From CAZKNF01 sp964554105 (GTDB taxonomy: Bacteria; Bacteroidota; Rhodothermia; Rhodothermales; VXPQ01): 64,000 nt of DNA. Positions 28,537-36,883 of this stretch are shown one piece after another. Each line of letters begins with the position of its first letter. The stretch's first letter is position 1. The notes under the pieces were generated by a model. The model did not search any database, had not been told where the DNA came from, and saw only the letters and a list, made by a program, of their open reading frames with translations. The stretch lies in the NCBI GenBank assembly GCA_964554105.1, contig CAZKNF010000001.1, positions 1 through 64,000 of the forward strand, written 5' to 3'. A program made the translations under genes and the position numbers.

Positions 28537-29493
28537 CTAGAGTTGATTGCAGGTCGATTCTTCCTCAGTGCTCAGCCCATCGAAGAGCTCATGTCCGATC
28601 TCGACCAGGTCGCCCGCAATCGACGACGGATTGGAGTCTGTGTTCGAGGTGAAATTTTCGGCGCGGGTTTCAAGGAGGTCGACGGCGAAAAGCGCGGATG
28701 AAGTGACCGGGCACATGGTACTGGTGAGGAACTGCTCGACATCGGCACCGCAGTAATCGACGACTTTTGAACCGTTCGTGCGCTCGACCAGAAATAGGCT
28801 TATTCCATTTGCCGCCGACGATTCTTCGATCGTGGCCAGCGCGCTGGCAAGCCTGGTGATGCCTGCATCCAACAGCAACGTTGAGGCCAGTTGCCGAGCC
28901 CGCTCTTGCCGATGCATCTCCGAGAGCGTCTCGACCAGGGAGTCATAAAGCAGCTTTCGATCGTCACTCGTCGAGAGCCTATTCCCCGGCTTGGCACCGA
29001 GGTCTTCGAGTGGCACGCTCATCAGCCCGCTCACCTGTTCGAGCGCACTAGAGGCCGCCATCAGGCGCCTGTACGCGTCGGAATCGCCGTAGCTGAACGG
29101 TTTTGCACTCCTGACGGTGGCGCAATCAAAACTGCAGACGAGATCGTCCGGACAGCCGACATCACTCGCATCGTCGTCCTCCGCCGAGCCGATCTCCTCG
29201 GCCAGTTCTGCGATCAACATGACGTCGATTTCGTTCTGCGTCAACAAGGCAGATGCGAGGGAGACCCGAACTTCTATGCTTTCCGGCTGTTTCTCGTGCG
29301 CTTCTCTGAGGTATTCTACGGCGTCATCGATTCGTCCGTCCTGCGTCGCAATTCGGGCGTCCTCCAAAAGTTCTCTCGGCTCGCCACTGCCTCCTTCCTC
29401 GTAGAGCCCGTCGAATACATTGCAAGCAGCGAGCGAAAGCGAAATAGATACGGCCAGAGCAAATGCGCTGATGATTGAAAGTTTTCTAATCAT
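28537..29493 (-). CDS. Lipoprotein with a TPR-like segment, function unknown
   Basis: A 318-residue protein with a lipoprotein signal peptide (residues 1-24, lipobox LAAC, lipidated Cys about 24), so probably anchored in the envelope. The first part after the linker looks like one or two TPR units (ELLEDARIATQDGRIDDAVEYLREAHEKQPESIEVRVSLASALL). The rest is mostly helical with six scattered cysteines (CPDDLVCSFDC, YCGAD, SSTMCP, TCNQL) that may form disulfides in the periplasm. It sits 60 bp downstream of an outer-membrane barrel gene on the same strand, so the two are likely co-expressed. I do not recognise a named family; a secretion or assembly accessory role is only a guess. Confidence 0.75.
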   Translation of the reverse strand: MIRKLSIISAFALAVSISLSLAACNVFDGLYEEGGSGEPRELLEDARIATQDGRIDDAVEYLREAHEKQPESIEVRVSLASALLTQNEIDVMLIAELAEEIGSAEDDDASDVGCPDDLVCSFDCATVRSAKPFSYGDSDAYRRLMAASSALEQVSGLMSVPLEDLGAKPGNRLSTSDDRKLLYDSLVETLSEMHRQERARQLASTLLLDAGITRLASALATIEESSAANGISLFLVERTNGSKVVDYCGADVEQFLTSTMCPVTSSALFAVDLLETRAENFTSNTDSNPSSIAGDLVEIGHELFDGLSTEEESTCNQL

Positions 29494-29553
29494 TGCAAGA
29501 TGTCGAATGATTGTGCAGAGATGGTCGCGGAAGCGGGGTAGACGTAGACGGTG

Positions 29554-30828
29554 CTAAAGACCGACCGCGAGCTGAACGGTGTGATTCCAGCTGGCAAGCT
29601 GCCCGGGAAATCTACCCTGTTCTGTCCCGTAGAATGCGTAGTCGAGTGCAATCGGACCGACATGTAGTCCAGCCCCGAACGTCGTATAGCCAGAGTTCAG
29701 ACCGCCGCGTACGATTGCATAGCCTAGCTGTGCCTGCGCGCCGAGGTGCAGACCGGCAAGTGCTTCCTGCGGCAGATGGGGATTGGAATACCAGAGGTAA
29801 TCCATGGTGATGCCGGTATTCTTAAACAGGCCCGCAACGGCGTCCGGCAGCATATAGGCTGTGCCGAGCCGATAAGACGGATTGACGGAATACAATGCGT
29901 TGGCCAGCGCCTCCTCCTCGGCGATCATTCCCGGGTCGGGAGTGTCGTTATCTGACATGCTGGAGCTGAATTCGTAATCATACCCGCCCCCCACGATGTC
30001 ATACGCCGCTACCCCGAACGTCAAGTCGCCCGGCAGTGGCACGAAGTTCGCCTCATAAAGCAGACCGATGTCGAAGCCGAGGGTAGATGACTCGAAGAGA
30101 AGAATGTCCTCCTGCGATCCGATGGCATCGAGGGCCTTGTTCTTAAGCGTTAGCCAACGGTGCACGATTTTGCCGGATACTCCTGCTGCAAGGCCGTCGA
30201 TGCCGATGAGTTCGGAATCGACCGATGCCGAACCGACGAAGATCAGATCACCCATTGCCGAAAAGTTGACGACAGGCACCCCAGCGCCAGCGTCGTCAAA
30301 CCGATATTGAATCGTGGTGTGTCCGAACGCGCCTGCTCCCAGTCCCACCTCACGGACCTTCGCCACGACGGACGGAAAGAGCACGTCACCATTTACGATG
30401 GTGCTGCGCCGCCCGAGCGAGAGCGTCTCGTCATACAGCTCTCTGAGCTCGTCGTTGTTTCTGGTGTCGAGGCCATCGCTGATAGCAGGCTGGAGTTCGT
30501 CCTCGAAATAGCTCAGTTGATCAAAAAAGTTATTCGAAAGCGAACCGCGGATGCCCAGCAAATTGATTTTGGGACGTATGCTCGCTTCTTGGGAGAGGTG
30601 GGCCGGATTGTAGAAAAAAATCGTCTCCAATCGGGGTAACGCCACGCCTGCGTCTCCCATGCCAATCACCTGAGGCGATTGCACGAATGCACGAGATGAT
30701 TGCGAATAGCTCTGGCCGAATGCGCTTAGAGGCTGAAATACCGCCATCACAGTGCAGAAGATCGCGGCTGTCCAGAGCCGGGATGACCATTCGGCCATGG
30801 ATGGCCTCGGCACGAATCGGTTTCTCAT
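29554..30828 (-). CDS. Outer-membrane beta-barrel protein (PorV/TraF-like)
   Basis: A 424-residue exported protein. Hydrophobic signal region residues 14-38 (LWTAAIFCTVMAVFQPLSAFG) with likely cleavage before QSYSQ. The mature start VQSPQVIGMGDAGVALPRLETIFFYNPAHLS matches the 'GxGxAxxA ... xxNPA' opening of PorV/UPF0164/FadL-type barrels. The remainder alternates short polar turns with amphipathic strands and ends in aromatic/hydrophobic alternation (SWNHTVQLAVGL). It is first in a likely two-gene unit with the lipoprotein 60 bp downstream. PorV in this phylum serves T9SS substrate handling, but this protein cannot be assigned to PorV itself by eye. Confidence 0.75.
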   Translation of the reverse strand: MRNRFVPRPSMAEWSSRLWTAAIFCTVMAVFQPLSAFGQSYSQSSRAFVQSPQVIGMGDAGVALPRLETIFFYNPAHLSQEASIRPKINLLGIRGSLSNNFFDQLSYFEDELQPAISDGLDTRNNDELRELYDETLSLGRRSTIVNGDVLFPSVVAKVREVGLGAGAFGHTTIQYRFDDAGAGVPVVNFSAMGDLIFVGSASVDSELIGIDGLAAGVSGKIVHRWLTLKNKALDAIGSQEDILLFESSTLGFDIGLLYEANFVPLPGDLTFGVAAYDIVGGGYDYEFSSSMSDNDTPDPGMIAEEEALANALYSVNPSYRLGTAYMLPDAVAGLFKNTGITMDYLWYSNPHLPQEALAGLHLGAQAQLGYAIVRGGLNSGYTTFGAGLHVGPIALDYAFYGTEQGRFPGQLASWNHTVQLAVGL

Positions 30829-31113
30829 ATCTCGAGGATCTCGCGTGTAAAGAAGTATGGACGTTTGATGCGAACTGTGCTAACCGGCCGCCTGTCACTC
30901 GCATTATGAAGAAGTATCGGCAGGTTTCGAGGACCCTAAAGCAACGCCTGGAGCACAGGATGTCAGCGGCCAGGCAATGTTCGTCCGGGAAGAATTCGGT
31001 CGACCCGATGAGCGGCGCGGCACAAAAGGCACCGGAGGCGATACCAATAATGGCTTCTAATAGCTTCGGCGCCGTAAGAAGTGCTGCCATTGTCAATCGC
31101 GTAGATCCTAGAC

Positions 31114-33195
31114 ATGCCGAATAGACTCGCCCACGAGCAGAGTCCCTATCTGCTCCAGCACAAAGACAACCCTGTGAACTGGTATCCCTGGTCGGAGGAA
31201 GCATTTCAGCACGCCGACAAAGAGGATAAGCCTATTTTTCTTTCGATAGGATACTCGACGTGTCACTGGTGTCATGTGATGGAGCACGAGTCGTTCGAAG
31301 ATGAACAGGTTGCTGCGCTCATGAATGATGTATTCATCTCGGTCAAGGTGGACCGAGAAGAGCGTCCCGACATCGACGGCGTCTACATGACGGTATGCCA
31401 GATGATGACGGGGCAGGGGGGGTGGCCGTTAACCATTCTCATGACCCCGGACAAACGGCCGTTTCACGCTGCGACCTATATTCCGAAGGACAGTCGCTTC
31501 GGACGCCTGGGAATGATCGACCTCGTCCCGCGAATCGAAGACATTTGGGAAAATAGGCGGGAAGACGTGCTTTCGACGGCAGGGCAGGTGACGGCAGCAC
31601 TCGAACGCTCGGCCGAAAGTTCGCCGGTCACATCCGAACCATCAGAGGAGCGCCTGCACGAAGCCTTTCGGCAATTGGAGGAACGTTTCGACGACCGTTT
31701 TGGAGGATTTGGGAGCGCCCCGAAATTCCCGAGTCCCCATAATTTACTGTTTCTGCTTCGATATTGGCGTCGTACCGATAACCCGACCGCTCTCGACATG
31801 GTGACGAGCACACTCGATCATATGCGGATGGGCGGCATCTTCGACCACGTTGGATTCGGTTTCCACCGCTACGCGACCGACCGCAGCTGGCTGTTACCGC
31901 ATTTTGAGAAGATGCTGTATGATCAAGCTCTTCTGGCCGCAGCATACACCGAAGCGTTTCAGGCGACGTCGCAAGCAGACTATCGGCGCACGGCTGAAGA
32001 AATCTTTGAATATGTGATTCGGGACATGCAAGCACCGGAAGGCGGCTTCTATTCTGCAGAGGATGCCGATAGTGAGGGCCGGGAGGGGAGATTCTACATC
32101 TGGACAACGGAAGAAGTACGCGAAGTGCTCGACGGCGAAGAAGCTGAGCTCATCATCGACGTGTTTGGATTAACGGAACAGGGAAACTTCGAGGAAGAGG
32201 CGACACGGGAGCGAACGGGCGAAAATATCCTCCATCTAACAGAGCCCCTCGAGGAGCACGCGAGTAATCGAGGTGAGGACCCGGTCGCCATGCGCCAGAT
32301 GGTCGATGCGGCCCTTCGGAAACTTTTCACAAGGCGCGAGCAGCGCGTCAGGCCGGGCCGCGACGATAAGATTCTGGTGGACTGGAATGGTCTAATGATA
32401 GCCGGTATGGCGAAAGCTTCTGCTGCGTTTGACGAGCCGTCGTTTGGGCGCACGGCCGCCGCGGCCGCCTCCTTTATCCTCGAGGAGATGCGCGATAGTA
32501 CGGGACGTCTCCTGCACCGCTACCGGAACGGCGAGGCAGCCGTCACTGGAAATCTCGATGACTACGCGTACCTGATCTGGGGCCTCCTGGAGCTCTACGA
32601 GGCGGATTTCAACTCGGAGGTCCTCACCACTGCACTCGATCTGCACGACGATCTTATTCGCCACTTCTGGGATGAGTCGAGCGGTGGGTTCTTTTTCACG
32701 GCCGACGATGCCGAATCTCTTCTCGTCCGCCGAAAGGAATTCTACGACGGAGCTGTTCCCTCCGGCAATGCGGTGGCGATGCTCAACCTGCTGCGTCTCG
32801 AGCGAATTACCGGCGATGCGGCTTTCGGCCAACGTGCATCTAAACTTGTCGCATCTGCCGGCGACGCTCTAGAGAGCATGCCTTCAGGATTTACCGCGCT
32901 TTTGTCGGCCGTTGATTTCGGCCTCGGGCCCAGCCACGAGATCGTAATCTCAGGTGACCGTGGATCCTCCGACACGATCGCTCTGTTGAGGACCGTTCAA
33001 GACATGTTTATTCCCAACAAGGTACTGCTCTTTCGTCCGCCCGACGAGGATGCCGGCATTCTCGAGGTCGCGCCCTTTCTCGAAGGACAAACACCGATCG
33101 ACGGGCACGCCACGGCCTATGTGTGCCGTAATTTCCGCTGCGAGGCACCCACGACAACTGCGTCAGGACTCAAGACAGCGCTGTTGCAGACATAG
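31114..33195 (+). CDS. DUF255 thioredoxin-domain protein (YyaL/SSP411 family)
   Basis: A 693-residue protein of the widely conserved spermatogenesis-associated protein 20/YyaL family. An N-terminal thioredoxin-like domain covers about residues 1-165: NRLAHEQSPYLLQHKDNPVNWYPW, then the redox motif STCHWCHVMEHESF, VKVDREERPDIDGVYM and GQGGWPLTILMTPD. The remaining 500 residues form an (alpha/alpha)6-barrel like that of N-acyl-glucosamine epimerases and glucanases, with GGFGSAPKFPSP, HFEKMLYDQALL, GGFYSAEDADSEGREGRFYIWT and DDKILVDWNGLMIAGMAKA. The biochemical role of the family is not settled. The thiolase gene begins 14 bp later, so it heads a short operon. Confidence 0.92.
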   Translation: MPNRLAHEQSPYLLQHKDNPVNWYPWSEEAFQHADKEDKPIFLSIGYSTCHWCHVMEHESFEDEQVAALMNDVFISVKVDREERPDIDGVYMTVCQMMTGQGGWPLTILMTPDKRPFHAATYIPKDSRFGRLGMIDLVPRIEDIWENRREDVLSTAGQVTAALERSAESSPVTSEPSEERLHEAFRQLEERFDDRFGGFGSAPKFPSPHNLLFLLRYWRRTDNPTALDMVTSTLDHMRMGGIFDHVGFGFHRYATDRSWLLPHFEKMLYDQALLAAAYTEAFQATSQADYRRTAEEIFEYVIRDMQAPEGGFYSAEDADSEGREGRFYIWTTEEVREVLDGEEAELIIDVFGLTEQGNFEEEATRERTGENILHLTEPLEEHASNRGEDPVAMRQMVDAALRKLFTRREQRVRPGRDDKILVDWNGLMIAGMAKASAAFDEPSFGRTAAAAASFILEEMRDSTGRLLHRYRNGEAAVTGNLDDYAYLIWGLLELYEADFNSEVLTTALDLHDDLIRHFWDESSGGFFFTADDAESLLVRRKEFYDGAVPSGNAVAMLNLLRLERITGDAAFGQRASKLVASAGDALESMPSGFTALLSAVDFGLGPSHEIVISGDRGSSDTIALLRTVQDMFIPNKVLLFRPPDEDAGILEVAPFLEGQTPIDGHATAYVCRNFRCEAPTTTASGLKTALLQT

Positions 33196-33209
33196 GATCG
33201 GACAACCTC

Positions 33210-34400
33210 ATGCAAGAAGTATACATTGTATCGGCCGTGCGCACTCCCATCGGTCGCTTCGGAGGCACCCTCCGGGATACGTCCTCGGTGGATCTGGCCG
33301 CCCACGTCATGAAAGCGGCGCTGGAACGCTCGCGGCTAGGTGGCGGAGAGCTCGACCTGTATGTCTTCGGGAATGTGCTTCGTGCCGGACAGGGACAGTT
33401 GATTCCACGTCAGGCCGCGATGAAGGCCGGCATTCCGGCCGCAATCGACGGCTTTGCGGTTGATATGGTCTGCTCATCCGGAATGATGAGCATCATGTCA
33501 GGAGCTTCACTTATCAAATCCGGCGATGCTGATCTCATACTAGTGGGAGGGACAGAATCTATGTCGGGTGCTGGTTTTTACCTGTCTTCGCGAGCTCGCT
33601 GGGGATACAAGCTACTTTTGGGTGCATCCGAGGCCGTCACGGACCTTCTCCTTCAAGACGGCCTGTCTGATCCGGTGAGTGGGGAGGCCATGGGAAAGCA
33701 GAGCGAGCGCCTCGTTGCCGAACACGGGGTCTCACGGAAAGAGCTCGATGACATCGCCGCACTGTCGCATCGCCGGGCGGCGGAAGCTACGGAGCGGGGG
33801 GACTTCGCAGATGAAGTGGCCGCGATGGAGATCCCGTCTCGGGGCCAATCTGTTCGTTTCGATACCGACGAAGGAGTCAGAAGCGACACAACGAGCGAGA
33901 AGCTCGCCGGCCTCCGGTCGGCCTTTGCAGAGGACGGTGTTCTGACGGCGGGGAACAGCAGCCAGATAAGCGACGGCGCGTCCGCGCTGCTCATCGCAAG
34001 TGAAGGCGCCGTCGACAAATACGACCTGAAACCAGTTGGCCGGTTGATGTCATCGGCGTGGTCTGCAGGAGAATCGTGGCGTTTTCCCGAGGCTCCCATT
34101 CCAGCAGTGAAACGCGTTCTCGAGAAGACGGGGCGGGCAATAGAGGATTTCGACCTATTCGAAAACAACGAGGCTTTCGCCCTCAACAATATCCTGTTTC
34201 ATCAGATGCTTGGTGTACCTTACGAAAAACTGAATGTGAACGGTGGGGCAATTGCACTTGGGCATCCCATCGGCGCGTCAGGCGCGCGAATCACGACTAC
34301 CCTCTTGCATGCCATGCGAAGACGCGGAGTCCAGTTTGGATTGGCTGCAATCTGTCACGGAACTGGCGGTGGAACGGCCCTCGCTGTAGAAAGCACGTAG
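33210..34400 (+). CDS. Acetyl-CoA acetyltransferase (thiolase II family)
   Basis: A 396-residue thiolase that would condense two acetyl-CoA or cleave acetoacetyl-CoA. It starts EVYIVSAVRTPIGRFGGTL; the nucleophilic Cys is in VDMVCSSGMMS, followed by LVGGTESMS. The C-terminal half has LFENNEAFALNN (NEAF, as in biosynthetic thiolases), NVNGGAIALGHPIGASGAR with the catalytic His, and AICHGTGGGTA with the second Cys. This last motif differs from the usual CIGGG(M/Q)G, and VCSSGM from the common VCGSGL, so the substrate range may differ. It is packed between the DUF255 gene (14 bp) and the M28 peptidase gene (27 bp). It belongs to a different thiolase class from the FadI-type enzyme at 2726-4036. 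Confidence 0.9.
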   Translation: MQEVYIVSAVRTPIGRFGGTLRDTSSVDLAAHVMKAALERSRLGGGELDLYVFGNVLRAGQGQLIPRQAAMKAGIPAAIDGFAVDMVCSSGMMSIMSGASLIKSGDADLILVGGTESMSGAGFYLSSRARWGYKLLLGASEAVTDLLLQDGLSDPVSGEAMGKQSERLVAEHGVSRKELDDIAALSHRRAAEATERGDFADEVAAMEIPSRGQSVRFDTDEGVRSDTTSEKLAGLRSAFAEDGVLTAGNSSQISDGASALLIASEGAVDKYDLKPVGRLMSSAWSAGESWRFPEAPIPAVKRVLEKTGRAIEDFDLFENNEAFALNNILFHQMLGVPYEKLNVNGGAIALGHPIGASGARITTTLLHAMRRRGVQFGLAAICHGTGGGTALAVEST

Positions 34401-34427
34401 ACCTATTCTCTCCCAAATCACTAGCAG

Positions 34428-35852
34428 ATGAAACGCCTGCTCTGTCTCACCGCCCTCCTTTTGCTCTCAGCCTCCACGGATGCCGTGCTGGCGCAGGACG
34501 AACTTCAGTCGGCCGACGAAATTCGCGAGGGTTTTGATCTCGTTTCAGAATACGATCATACGGCCGACAAGATTATCGATGCGGCACTTCTCGATGAGGA
34601 GGCGTGGGAACAGCTCGCCTATCTCGTCGATACGTTCGGACCGAGATTCAGCGGTACGCAGAGCCTCGAGGACGCGATCGACTGGATTCTCGACGGAATG
34701 CGTGCCGACGGGCTCGAGAATATTCGTGGGGAGGAAGTAATGGTGCCCCGCTGGATCCGTGGTCAAGAGTCGCTGCGGCTCGTAGAACCGCGCGTTGCGG
34801 ATCTGAAGATGCTGGGTCTCGGCGGCAGTATCGGAACTCCGGACGAAGGCATTGAGGCCGATGTGCTGGTGGTCGACTCGTTTGAAGACCTGACAGCCCG
34901 GTCCGCTGAGGCGGAAGGACGAATTGTTCTGTTCAACACACCGTTCACGTCGTACGGAGAGACGGTGAAGTACCGCGTCGACGGAGCTGTACGAGCCGCC
35001 GAGGCGGGAGCCGTGGCCAGCCTCGTTCGCTCCGTAGGACCATCTTCGCTCTACACGCCGCACACCGGCAACATGAGCTATCAGCAAGGTATCGACCGAA
35101 TTCCCCATGCCGCCGTCACGATCGAAGATGCGGCGATGATGCAGCGCATGCAGGATCGCGGCCAGAGAGTGCGAGTCCGACTGATGATGGACGCCGAAAC
35201 GCATCCGGACGTACCGTCGAGGAATGTGGTTGCCGAGCTCGTCGGCTCCGAAAATCCTGAACAGATAGTGGTGCTCGGGGGCCACATAGATTCGTGGGAC
35301 GTCGGGCAGGGTGCGATGGACGACGCCGGTGGATGCATTGCGGCGTGGGCTGCCGTACGACTGCTCAAGGAACTAGATCTCAGACCGAGACGCACCCTTC
35401 GCGTGGTTCTCTGGACAAATGAGGAGAACGGCCTACGTGGCGCCACAGGGTACCGCGATCACCATGCCGATGAGCTGGAGGATCATGTGCTTGCGATCGA
35501 ATCTGACGCCGGAGTCTTCAAACCGACGGGATTCGGCTTCGGCGGTACAGAGACGGCCTACGACGTAATCGACGAGATCGGAGAGCTGCTAGATCGTATT
35601 GGGTCCGGCAACATTGTCCGAGGCGGAGGTGGTGCCGACATCTCTCCGCTGATGCGGGAAGGCGTCCCGGGAATGGGACTCATTGTCGATCGCAGCCGGT
35701 ATTTCGACCTTCATCACAGTCCTGCAGATATGCTGGACAAGCTGGACCCGCACGAGTTCAACTTGTGCGTCGCGACCATGGCAATCATGGCCTTTGTTGT
35801 CGCAGATATGCCCGATCGTCTGCCACGTGTCCAGAATAATGAGGATAATTAA
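34428..35852 (+). CDS. Secreted M28-family zinc aminopeptidase/carboxypeptidase Q-like
   Basis: A 474-residue exported metallopeptidase. The signal peptide is residues 1-22 (RLLCLTALLLLSASTDAVLA, then QDEL). A PA-like insert spans about 130-235 (VLVVDSFEDLTARSAEAEGRIVLFN). The M28 zinc site follows, with VVLGGHIDSWD (His/Asp ligands), AMDDAGGCIA (bridging Asp), LWTNEENGLRG (catalytic and ligand Glu), AIESDAGVFKP (Asp) and FDLHHSPADMLDKLD (His). The set matches carboxypeptidase Q-type dipeptidases that act in the periplasm or outside the cell. It lies 27 bp after the thiolase gene, and a strong-SD small secreted gene follows 101 bp later. Confidence 0.93.
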   Translation: MKRLLCLTALLLLSASTDAVLAQDELQSADEIREGFDLVSEYDHTADKIIDAALLDEEAWEQLAYLVDTFGPRFSGTQSLEDAIDWILDGMRADGLENIRGEEVMVPRWIRGQESLRLVEPRVADLKMLGLGGSIGTPDEGIEADVLVVDSFEDLTARSAEAEGRIVLFNTPFTSYGETVKYRVDGAVRAAEAGAVASLVRSVGPSSLYTPHTGNMSYQQGIDRIPHAAVTIEDAAMMQRMQDRGQRVRVRLMMDAETHPDVPSRNVVAELVGSENPEQIVVLGGHIDSWDVGQGAMDDAGGCIAAWAAVRLLKELDLRPRRTLRVVLWTNEENGLRGATGYRDHHADELEDHVLAIESDAGVFKPTGFGFGGTETAYDVIDEIGELLDRIGSGNIVRGGGGADISPLMREGVPGMGLIVDRSRYFDLHHSPADMLDKLDPHEFNLCVATMAIMAFVVADMPDRLPRVQNNEDN

Positions 35853-35876
35853 GGATCAGCGTAACAACTAAAAAGC

Positions 35877-35912
35877 CCTTCCGTACATAGCAGCCAAGAA
35901 CTCATCGGAAGG
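35877..35912. other. Inverted repeat between the M28 gene and the small secreted protein gene
   Basis: CCTTCCG (35877-35883) and CGGAAGG (35906-35912) pair with a 22-nt loop. An A5 tract lies on the left, so as a terminator it would point to the minus strand, where no gene ends. It may be a 3'/5' UTR hairpin. Confidence 0.3.
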
Positions 35913-35941
35913 TTCTGGCGACTCCTACTTAACATTCCAAC

Positions 35942-35947
35942 AGGAGG
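35942..35947 (+). promoter_or_regulatory. Strong Shine-Dalgarno site of the small secreted protein
   Basis: A perfect AGGAGG lies 6 nt before the ATG at 35954. Most genes in this window lack such a site, so it fixes this start and hints at high translation. Confidence 0.7.
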
Positions 35948-35953
35948 ATCGTC

Positions 35954-36379
35954 ATGAAGTCAGCACTGGTACTTTTTGCAGTCGCCGCCCTCGCCGTCAC
36001 CCCCGTCGTGCAGGCGCAATCCATTGATGAGCCGCAAGGGCAAGAACTTGTGTGGCAACTCGCCTCGAAGCAGGTGGTCCACTCTCTTGAATCAGAATAC
36101 GCGCACGTTCGGGCTCAGACATTGAAGAATGTAATTGTCTTCTCGACGCTGTATCGCGAAGCGATCGACCTGAGACCGGCAGTCAAGTTCATCGCGAAGG
36201 TCGCAAAGGAAGACGTGAGCGATCAGAATCGAAGCCTTGCGATGGCCGCTCTCCAGTCGGTCGGCACCATTAGAGCCAAGCAGCACTTGGCAGAAATGCA
36301 AGGGATCGACCGCGATGATTATCGCACGGTCGTTGCCGCGGTTCTAAATGAGTACAGCACGAAGCCTAACGCGATGTAG
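35954..36379 (+). CDS. Small secreted helical (HEAT-like) protein
   Basis: A 141-residue protein with a clear signal peptide (residues 1-21, FAVAALAVTPVVQAQ, cleavage before QSIDE). The mature part is helical, with units such as LESEYAHVRAQTLKNVIVFSTLY and QNRSLAMAALQSVGTIRAKQHL that look like HEAT repeats. The start is fixed by AGGAGG at 35942. Its last 14 bp overlap the small convergent membrane-protein gene. No catalytic residue or named family is recognised; export to the periplasm is the only functional statement the sequence supports. Confidence 0.75.
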   Translation: MKSALVLFAVAALAVTPVVQAQSIDEPQGQELVWQLASKQVVHSLESEYAHVRAQTLKNVIVFSTLYREAIDLRPAVKFIAKVAKEDVSDQNRSLAMAALQSVGTIRAKQHLAEMQGIDRDDYRTVVAAVLNEYSTKPNAM

Positions 36380-36650
36380 CAGGAGTTCTTGCCGTGCGTC
36401 TGGGCGCGATGGTTCTGCGACTTGCGCGCTCGTGGCGCACGGCCAGTGGCCCGCGATCTCCGGCGCGAAGGGATTCGTCGATGCCGCGGAGCCGGGGAGA
36501 GGGTGGAAGCACGGGCTTCGGCGGCTCTGGATCCGGAGGCGGAGGTTGGTCGTCAGGTCCTTCGTCGTTACCGTTCTTGATTCTCCTCAGCGCGTAGAGT
36601 CCTACAATAAAGGGAAGGGCTCCCATAAGCAGGACTATCGTCTCGAACAT
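36366..36650 (-). CDS. Small single-pass membrane protein with proline-rich tail
   Basis: A 94-residue protein. One N-terminal membrane segment (FETIVLLMGALPFIVGLYAL, about 2-21) is followed by a positively charged stop-transfer segment (RRIKNG), a Pro/Asp-rich stretch (PDDQPPPPDPEPPKPVLPPSP) and a very Arg-rich C-terminus. AAGGA lies 7 nt before the ATG. The frame continues into the 3' end of the convergent secreted-protein gene, so the true product may have been shorter ancestrally. There is no family assignment; it could be a small envelope-associated protein. Confidence 0.5.
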   Translation of the reverse strand: MFETIVLLMGALPFIVGLYALRRIKNGNDEGPDDQPPPPDPEPPKPVLPPSPRLRGIDESLRAGDRGPLAVRHERASRRTIAPRRTARTPATSR

Positions 36651-36883
36651 CGCGAGATCCTTCGTCTTCTTCCAGGGGCAAGAACACGTATGGCATTCAC
36701 CAGTGGCTCAACTTCGTGCGGTGCGTATGCATCTTCCAAAGCGAGTATGCATGCGCACCGCGTGAAGCAACCGTGTGTATAATGATGTATTCCTTGGCCC
36801 TTGCGGAGGATTCTGTCGTATTGTCGCTTTCTGATAACGATTGAATTGAGCCGGACTACCCTCGCCCGAGATGAACCTGGACC

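Noticed and set aside
30829..31113. Possible small gene between the outer-membrane barrel gene and the DUF255 gene
   Set aside because: Frames crossing this region are low in family signal and overlap real coding sequences. It looks like a divergent promoter region.
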